A stretch of DNA of 64,000 nucleotides from Pilaira anomala (lineage: Eukaryota > Mucoromycota > Mucoromycetes > Mucorales > Mucoraceae). The stretch is from NCBI GenBank assembly GCA_025716855.1, contig JAIXMQ010000034.1, positions 186,001 to 250,000 of the forward strand. Reading direction: 5' to 3'. Of this stretch, positions 57,001 through 64,000 are shown piece by piece (position 1 is the stretch's first letter; each line of letters opens with the position of its first letter). The translations under genes were made by a program, and so were the position numbers. Below the pieces are notes generated by a model. It searched no databases. It saw only the letters and a list, made by a program, of their open reading frames with translations, and had not been told where the DNA came from.

Positions 57001-57740
57001 GAGCAAGCTGGAGGTTAGTTTGCATAACATAAAGAACCAACGGAATCTTTTTAAGGGTTTTTATTCTGTAATTTATGTATGATAAATATAATATTGATCT
57101 TCGAGACTTTTATTATTGTAAAAGACGTTAATTTGTAATAAATATTTAACAATCATTTTGACATTTGACCAGAAATTCAAATATCTGACCAGATTAACCT
57201 CCTTTTTCTGGGCGCACAAGTGCGCAAAATTTCTCGGTGTTTTCAAAAAGTCCGTAAATTGAGAATGGAAGCACAGTATTAGTGGTTGAATGATACCAAT
57301 TGAAAGTAATATTACAAATTCGCTTTCTTTTCTCTTATAATTTTATTGATTTATAATCTTTTTATCAATTCCTTCAATATTAACTTTTTCTAAAATATGA
57401 TACCCGTGGCTAGTGTTGGTATCGAAGATCTATACAGTTATACTTGAAAAACGGAATCATTTTAATTTCATTTCACTTTATAGTTGGTAAATAAGAAAAT
57501 TCGCACAAATATAAAGCCTGTTGGCTATGATAACTTACAACCATGTTACAAGTGTCTAAAACTTGACGTTAGAATATATGAGTCCGGAATTAGCTCTGTT
57601 TGTTAATAAAGCTGTCAAAATTTGCCCTAACCACATCGGAAATTTATCGATTCAAAGCAACTATCATATGAATACACATTATAGAAAGCGATTTTATTAT
57701 ATTAAGTTGTTTTTATAAATTAAGCTATATAAATTAAGAC

Positions 57741-58506
57741 CTAGATGACATTTTTTCCCTTGCAATAAGTAGAAACAATTTTACCAAAGTTTTCACCTTG
57801 ATTAACAGCAATTTCGAGTTCCTTTATTGTGGGTTGACGTGATCCATCACCATTCGCTATTAAAAAAAAAAAGTTAAAATACTAAAAAGTAGCTAATTCT
57901 TTTTAGTTGTTACTTACCAACTGTACCACAACCATAGGCAGAACCACCAACCACTTCAGAGTTATCAAAGAGATGAGCATTAGCAAACCCAAAAGGAACG
58001 TAAATCATACCGTGATGAGCGAAATAAGTCACGGTAGTAAGAGCAGTTGTTTCTTGACCACCATGTTGAGAAGCTGTACAAAAGAAAGTGCCTGCAAACT
58101 TTCCTGCAAGAGCTCCTGTAGCCCATAACTTACCTGTGGCGTCTAACAATGCCTTCATTTGAGCGGGCATGGTACCAAATCTGGTTGGAATACCAAAGAT
58201 AATTCCATCAGGCTCTGTGAGTTGGTCTACAGTGATTACTGGCAAGTCAGGTTTAGGAGGAGCATGCATCTTTTGAAGAATATCATCTGATAAAGTCTCT
58301 TGAACTAATTATAAAAAAAAAATATAATGATTAAGGAAGTCAAAGAACTTGTATATATATTTAAGGTTTTTATTATTATTGTTATTATTACCTTGGAAGA
58401 TCTTTGCATTGACACCAGAAGCTTCAAGTCCTCTTTTAACTTCTTCAGCTAACTTATGAATGTGATGATAAAGAGTATAAATAACAATATAAACAGTAGG
58501 AGGCAT
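57741..58506 (-). CDS. WrbA/Pst2-like NAD(P)H:quinone oxidoreductase (3 exons, 205 aa)
   Basis: Flavodoxin-like FMN enzyme that reduces quinones by two electrons and protects against oxidative stress. Exons from the 5' end: 58392-58506, 57918-58304, 57741-57856. Signature elements: the N-terminal FMN loop VYIVIYTLYHHIHKLAEEV, then GIPTRFGTMPAQMKALLDAT, TASQHGGQETTAL, YFAHHGMIYVPFGF and GGSAYGCGTV, and NGDGSRQPT near the end, all characteristic of the WrbA/PstS2 family. At 205 residues it matches the short family members. It lies head to head with the tailed paralogue at 58868, 361 bp apart. No membrane anchor at its C-terminus (ends KGKNVI). Confidence 0.93.
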
Positions 58507-58867
58507 TATAAAAAAGTTTATTTATTGAGATAAAAGAATGAGAGAGAAATAAAAAGAATTCAATTTTAAATTTATAAAAGTTTACGGCTTGGGAAAAAAA
58601 GGTTTGTTTAGTTTGTTTAGTTTCAAGTATTATTTTTTCCTGGTGCTTTCTACGTTGAAATATTTTAGATATATTTGCTATAGGAAAATATATTAATAAT
58701 GTTTATTATGTCACGGACAATAAACCGAATCATCTAAGCTTTTTTTTTTCTCTCCCTCTCCCTCTCTCTCTCTCTCTTTTTTTCTTTTTCTTTTTTTTTA
58801 CTTTCCATCTCTTTCTGTGTTATCTTCTTTTCTTTTTATCTCATTTTTATATATATTATTTTTCTTC
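58507..58867. promoter_or_regulatory. shared promoter between the two flavodoxin genes
   Basis: 361 bp between two divergent ATGs, with a CT-rich microsatellite at about 58751-58778 (TCTCTCCCTCTCC followed by CT repeats) next to the plus-strand gene and A/T-rich sequence toward the other. It is too short for two fully separate promoters, so co-regulation is likely. No specific factor site was recognised. Confidence 0.6.
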
Positions 58868-60304
58868 ATGACGAAGCCTGTTGTATATATAGTTATCTAT
58901 TCATTGTATCATCATGTCTATAAATTATCCTTAGCAATCAAAGATGGTTTAGAATCAAAAGGAGTCGAAGTCAAAATGTTTCAAGTTCAAGAAACACTTT
59001 CTGATGAAATACTCACCAAGATGCAAGCACCACCTAAACCTGATTTACCCATCATGACTATCGATAGACTTTCAGAACCAGATGGTATCATGTTTGGTCT
59101 TCCCACTCGATTTGGTACCATGCCCGCTCAAATGAAGGCATTATTAGACGCCAGTGGTGCGTTGTGGGCCAAAGGTGCTTTAGCTGGTAAATTTGCTGCT
59201 ACCTTTTTCTCTACCGCTTCTCAACATGGTGGTCAAGAAACCACTGCTTTAACTGCCGTCACCTATTTCGCTCATCATGGCATGTTATATGTCCCCTTTG
59301 GTTACGCTAGTCCAGCTCAGGGAGCAGTAGATGAAGTCATTGGTGGTTCTGCCTATGGCTGTGGAACAATTTCGGATGGTGATGGGTCTCGTCAACCGAC
59401 TGAAACTGAATTAGGTATTGGGCATCAACAAGGTGAAAATTTCGCTACAGTTGTCTCTACTTTTGTCAGAGGTAGAGATGCTGATTTAGTATCGAATACT
59501 TCTGATGGTTCTATGAATACTGCTACGGGTGCTACTACAAACGATCCTACTTATACGTCTTCTACGACCGATCCTAACCTTTCTTCTGCCGTTCAAAACA
59601 ACAACGGTAATGCTGCATTAGATACAAATTCTCAATCTATGAATCAAGGTGATACGCAAGGTCATAATATAGAAGCTGGTGTAGCAGGCGCTGCTGCTGG
59701 AGCTGTTGGAGCTGCTGGTGTTGCTTCTGCCGTTGGTTCAAGTGGAAAAGAAGATCCAAAATCTGTGAACGAGTCAATCCCAGTTTCGAATAATGCAAAT
59801 AATAACGCTAGCGTTAAACCGATTCCTTCAGCGACACAACCTGTTGATAGCCCAAGAGTCATAGATTCTGATCTAAATGGTACTCACCCTGCGGATACTA
59901 CTAATACTACAAGCACGAATCCTACCACAACTGCTGGTGGTAATACTACCAACACAAATTCTGTCTCTGGTACAAATCCTACTACAGGGACCACCAATAC
60001 TACAGGTACTGCCCCTGCATCTGGTGCTGCTGCTGGAACTACTACTGGAACTACTACTGGAACTACTGCTGGAACTACTGCTGGAACTACTGCTGGAACT
60101 ACTGCTGGAACTACTGCTGGAACTGCTGCTGGAACTACTGCTGAAACGACCCCAGCAGTTACGACCACTAATACTGCCGCCCCCAAAAGCAACGCTGTTA
60201 ACACTACTACTGCCAACACAACTGCTAATCCAACCAAAGAAAATATAACAAAGAAAACAGAAAAAGCTAATAAGTCAAAGAAGAAGAAATGGTTCTGCTG
60301 TTAA
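58868..60304 (+). CDS. WrbA/Pst2-like flavodoxin with long Thr-rich tail and polybasic-CC end (478 aa)
   Basis: Residues 1-200 form a complete flavodoxin domain highly similar to the neighbour (VYIVIYSLYHHVYKLSLAI, GLPTRFGTMPAQMKALLDAS, TASQHGGQETT, GGSAYGCGTI, DGDGSRQPT). An appended tail of about 275 residues follows: Ala/Thr/Ser/Asn-rich, with a Gly-Ala-rich block and a run of Gly-Thr-Thr-Ala repeats encoded by GGAACTACTGCT-type units (60030-60145). It ends KSKKKKWFCC, a polybasic stretch followed by two terminal Cys, consistent with palmitoylation or Rab-type CC geranylgeranylation and membrane anchoring. Yeast Ycp4/Rfs1 are flavodoxin-like proteins with similar tails, and Ycp4 is known to be palmitoylated. 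No intron is seen. The ORF extends 17 codons upstream without an ATG, so 58868 is the start. Confidence 0.9.
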   Translation: MTKPVVYIVIYSLYHHVYKLSLAIKDGLESKGVEVKMFQVQETLSDEILTKMQAPPKPDLPIMTIDRLSEPDGIMFGLPTRFGTMPAQMKALLDASGALWAKGALAGKFAATFFSTASQHGGQETTALTAVTYFAHHGMLYVPFGYASPAQGAVDEVIGGSAYGCGTISDGDGSRQPTETELGIGHQQGENFATVVSTFVRGRDADLVSNTSDGSMNTATGATTNDPTYTSSTTDPNLSSAVQNNNGNAALDTNSQSMNQGDTQGHNIEAGVAGAAAGAVGAAGVASAVGSSGKEDPKSVNESIPVSNNANNNASVKPIPSATQPVDSPRVIDSDLNGTHPADTTNTTSTNPTTTAGGNTTNTNSVSGTNPTTGTTNTTGTAPASGAAAGTTTGTTTGTTAGTTAGTTAGTTAGTTAGTAAGTTAETTPAVTTTNTAAPKSNAVNTTTANTTANPTKENITKKTEKANKSKKKKWFCC

Positions 60305-60460
60305 AAAAAAGTCTTCTTTTTTTTTAACTATATAATTTTTTTTTAATTATAATAATTTACATAATACATAATACAAATAAAGTGATAACAAATAATAATA
60401 AGGTGTTTTGAGAGAAAGAGGGTATATAAATATATAACTATGAGCATATTTACTGCTAAA

Positions 60461-62410
60461 TTAATTATTTTTTTTATCTGTGGATGCTGATGACTGCGAA
60501 AAAGATCCATTTACTGCTTTTATCATGAAATCCATAAATCGTCTTCCATATGTAACGGGATGAACGGAAGATATAGTATCTTTATCTTGAGTAATGCTTT
60601 TCCAGATATGTTCAGATCTTTTGATGAAATTGTAAGGAGTCAATATATCGATTACACCCATATAATAAAGTTTATCTAACGGTTTATTTTCGTCATCGCT
60701 TGATCTAAATCCGCCATCTTCTGCATAGAATATACACCATCTTCGTCTAAAAAAAAAAAAAAAAGTTAGTTTTATGTATAAATGTGATGCATGAAAAATA
60801 AACTTACTCTTGTGAGGGACTTGCAGGTAGTTCAGACGTATCAATATGAACAGGGTTTGTATTTCTTAAAGCTTTACGTATAATTTCGGCCTTTTCAATT
60901 TTACTTTTCCGTCTTTCTAGGCCATCTGTCTTGGGAGTTACCATATGTAAACTTTGATCCCGAATACCCTCTGTATTTCCTCTTTTGATATCATGGATGC
61001 CCACCAACAAACTGTAATCCATAATATTTAATCTTTTCAAAATATCCACATCTCTTTGTAATTGAGTAAGAAATAAAGCTTTTTTACTTGCACCTAATTG
61101 AATTCGTTCATGGTTCTTGACCCAATTTTGATCTTTCATGACAGCATGTGGGTTTCTAGCTACTTCCTCATCTGAAGTCAATCTTCCAAAAGTTGAACCC
61201 TTTAAATCAAAAGTTTCATGAATATCTTTGTTTGACGGTAATACATTCCCCATGATAACAAAATGGATCTTTCTTCCTCTTGGTAACTTGATACGATGTA
61301 ATCCATAAAATCGACATAAGAGTGTGTTTGGATTATTTGATACATGCTATATAATATAATAATAAGTGAATATGAGCAAAATTATAAATGGTTGTAGTTT
61401 GAACATACCTCATAATAATCCTTCAGAATCTTTCTCATAAACTTGTGTTCAGAATGATGAATTGTTTTAATAATAAATCTGTAATCTCTTGAATAATAAA
61501 AGAAGCTACCACTTTTACCAGGAGACCCAATTTCACTCAAAATGTATTTATTTGTTAACGACATCATATAATCAGCAGCATCCACATGAAACTTCTCTCT
61601 TAAATTTCTAAATACCCAAGGAGCATAATCTTTAAACTTGAAATCGTATTTTACACCAGGAGTTAATTCATTACCAGTGCTATATAAATCAGATTATTAC
61701 TATTTTTTGTTTATCAACAAACAAACAAATATATATTTCTATCATTTTACTTACACGTCAAATACTAATTTATGAGCAGCAGTAAAATCATCAGGAGTTA
61801 AATCTCTTTGTATTTTAGCAGATACACGACCCACAGCAATTCGGATACCAGTCAACATATCGTACATCATTTGATAATTACGATGTCCTTCAGCTACTCT
61901 TGTACCTATTGTAGTAAGAGCTACATCCTCATCCTCATCATCGTCCGCGTAAGTCTTTTTGAGTTGTCTTCTAACTAATCTTCTTGCCCTAATTTCTTCT
62001 TCCAGCGCAACTTGTTCGTCATTATTCAAGTGACCTAGATCCAAGACTCTTACAGATTCAGTAGGTGATTTTAATGGTGAAACAATTTTATTTTGTTGTG
62101 GGGTATTATTATTAAGTTGATGTAAATCATCAGTACTTCTTTTATTTTGAATATCGATATATATAGGTGGTGGTCTCTTTATACTTTTTTTAAGAATAAC
62201 AGAGCTTGATTTATTATCCGAACTGCTGTCTTGACAGTACTTTTCATCGTTCAATAGTAAGCCACTATCTTTTGTAATAGGCTCTTGTTGATCACCTAAT
62301 GTTGTTGTTGCTGTTGTTGTGGTTGCTGTTTTTGGCGATGTGGTTGACATTTGTGTCATTGATTCATGGTGTGAAGTATCAGGAGGAGATGTTGCAACTT
62401 CAACTGACAT
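60461..62410 (-). CDS. phosphatidylinositol-4-phosphate 5-kinase (4 exons, 583 aa)
   Basis: Makes PI(4,5)P2 at the plasma membrane from PI4P. Exons from the 5' end: 61755-62410, 61409-61679, 60808-61346, 60461-60746. An Ser/Thr-rich, poorly conserved N-terminus (residues 1-180) is followed by the kinase core: [20 protein letters not shown] (ATP-binding Gly loop and Lys), [56 protein letters not shown] (catalytic MDYS motif) and [18 protein letters not shown] (activation loop), ending with [13 protein letters not shown]. The Glu of the activation loop for PI4P selectivity cannot be judged by eye. It converges on the tailed flavodoxin gene 156 bp away. Same family as yeast Mss4. Confidence 0.94.
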
Positions 62411-64000
62411 GTTTAATAATTCGGAACTTTTTTTTAGTTTTGTGTAATTGCAAAAAAAAAGTAAAAGAGAAACTAAAAAATAAAAGAGAGAGAAAGAGAG
62501 AGAGACAGGAAGAGAGAGAGAGAGGCTTCGAAATTTTCTTCTTTTCTTTAAATTACCTAATTTGTAAATTATGTAATACACATATTGACATCATGTTAAT
62601 TGATCTCCCCCCCCCCCTTCCGTCAAATACGGAATCGACCAATAATGAGCCCTTCAACCCAAGACTTATTTTACAGTAATAACGAAAAAAAAAACTCCCA
62701 CCTCTTCTTTTGCTAACAAAACTTTTTCTTTTACTGATAAGCGCCACTTAAAGGCCATCTATATACACGCAAATTGGAAATCTCCGGTCAATGATGAAGA
62801 TCCCCATTTAGCCTCGATATGAACGCCACAACAAACTTCCGATTCTAATAGACTGTGTGCTTATGGTATGCATAACAAAGAAAAGGTTCTCTGTATGTAT
62901 ATATCCTATATTATTTTAAAGCGAAAGTTAATCAAGAGATGATAAAAATATTGCATGCTCTAATAACGTTCTATTTTACCTAATAACGCTTATTGTACTG
63001 GAATAAATAAGGGTCCACTATCACGTGTTTTGGTAGAAAAAAAAATAACGTCAAGGGTTTTTATATGTATTACACTACCGACTATAATGTAAAAGATAAA
63101 CGTGTTATTCATGGCTAAATAAATAGACTTTGGACTTTAAACAATTAAAAGAAAAAGTGTGTCTTTGTTAAGTCGTCATTTATTATTCATAATCGTGGTA
63201 ACACAATAGTTTGTAATTGTCAAATGTAGTAACTAGGTTTGTGCGTGATGACAAATCAAAATGTGTTACAAAAAAAAAAAAAAAAAAAACTCTTTTTACT
63301 ATTATAAAAAGTTAAAGAATTGGGAAAGAATGCTGGATGGCTCTTTTATAAATTTATGAATACCATGATCTTTCAATTAATATTTCGTTTTTGTGGTGAT
63401 GCAATCAAATAAACTATCCGAAATAGTTGGGGATTTAAGAAGTTGGAGTAAATCCCAGAAATACCTTGGATGCAATTTTTAAACGCATTGCTTCAAATTA
63501 AACCAGTTATTTACTTTGAATAATATTTTACTGTTTCTTGATTCAGAACTTACTAGTAGTAATAGGATCGCGTTTTGATCAGTGTGATGCAGCAGGTTTT
63601 AACCTTACACACGTATTCTCGGGGCTTGACAGATGCACAATATTTCTTTCTTCTGAAAAAAGGTCATTTGTTATTATTAGTCTTTCAACTTGTAAGATCA
63701 AGGGCTGGATAATCCCTCCCCCCCCCTTTTTTTTTACCAGTTTAATTGCTAAATATCCAGTAAATTTCCAACTTGAAGAAATTCGTGTTTCTAGCTACTT
63801 TTAAGCTATTTTTTTTTTATTACAGCTTATTATATACTCGAACTATGAGAGGAAAAGTAAAGCATTCTACTGTTAAAACATCTCATGTCTTCATATTTTA
63901 ACTAAAAAACTATTGCTGGTCAATAACATTACAGAATAGTAGATAAAAAGCGAGAAATTCTTGTATAATTAGGTCTTGCTCGGTAGTAAAATGCTCAAAA
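62411..64000. other. gene-free right end of the window
   Basis: Promoter of PIP5K plus AT-rich DNA: a GA microsatellite (62486-62524), a C run (62607-62617), an A run (63268-63289) and a C run (63717-63727). An open stretch at 63538-63804 has no recognisable similarity and was not called. No gene supported. Confidence 0.5.

Larger units (their letters stand above)
55301..57740. other. decayed interval with transposon relics, no intact gene
   Basis: Contains a C10 run (about 55530-55541), a T run of more than 25 at 56151-56180, an unidentified coding-like relic at 55770-56345 and a Tc1-like transposase relic at 56430-57000, both listed separately. A perfect GCGCAC-AA-GTGCGC palindrome at 57212-57225 may mark an element end. 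The rest is AT-rich without supported genes. Confidence 0.5.

Noticed and set aside
59877..60248. Leu-rich (LLLE) and Val/Pro-rich frames over the flavodoxin tail
   Set aside because: They arise from the GGAACTACTGCT-type repeats read in other frames and on the other strand.
63538..63804. plus-strand frame of 88 codons near the right end
   Set aside because: Contains a Pro run and Phe run made by C and T homopolymers and starts without an ATG; no recognised similarity.
1..64000. CRISPR arrays, bacterial operons, riboswitches and rRNA genes
   Set aside because: No such repeats or sequences were seen, and the genome is eukaryotic.

Overview
The window looks like nuclear DNA of a Mucoromycota fungus, most likely order Mucorales. 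It is AT-rich, its genes carry several short introns (mostly 50-80 nt, with GTAAGT-type donors and CTAAC/CTAAT branch sites), and gene content is eukaryotic (U1A-like snRNP protein, signal peptidase subunit, RPS26, PKA regulatory subunit, ABCC transporter, PIP5K). The strongest lineage marker is an HMG-box gene immediately followed by an NFX1-type RNA helicase gene, which is the hallmark arrangement of the Mucorales sex (mating-type) locus.

Layout. 0.5-17.9 kb is housekeeping DNA: U1A-like snRNP protein (+), a giant single-exon protein with HYDIN/ASH-like Ig repeats (-), glutathione reductase copy 1 (+), signal peptidase subunit 2 (-), two tandem paralogous orphan genes with a coil / hydrophobic hairpin / coil design (+), and a PKA regulatory subunit (-). 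18.4-25.7 kb is decayed: two broken Fanzor-like (eukaryotic TnpB-related) genes in opposite orientation around about 3 kb of gene-free AT-rich DNA. 25.8-37.8 kb, all minus strand, holds RPS26, a five-exon ABCC/MRP transporter, a secreted Thr-rich repeat protein and an alginate-lyase-family protein with a 13-nt microexon. 36.4-52.8 kb reads as the sex locus neighbourhood: alginate lyase family gene, 3.4 kb gene-free, HMG-box sex gene, RNA helicase 95 bp downstream, a fungal-specific transcription factor, and glutathione reductase copy 2. 53.2-57.2 kb is another graveyard: a broken spliced gene split by a 154-bp MITE-like element, an unidentified relic and a Tc1-like transposase relic. 57.7-62.4 kb holds a head-to-head pair of WrbA/Pst2-like flavodoxins, one with a long tail ending in a polybasic-CC motif, and a PIP 5-kinase. 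The rest shows no gene I can support.

Functional links. The HMG protein and helicase are the expected core of the mating locus. PKA-R and PIP5K act in cAMP and phosphoinositide signalling, the two glutathione reductases and two flavodoxins in redox defence. These genes are not an operon; physical clustering beyond the sex locus core may be incidental. All exon boundaries below were read by eye from GT/AG sites and reading-frame continuity; every multi-exon model given closes in frame.
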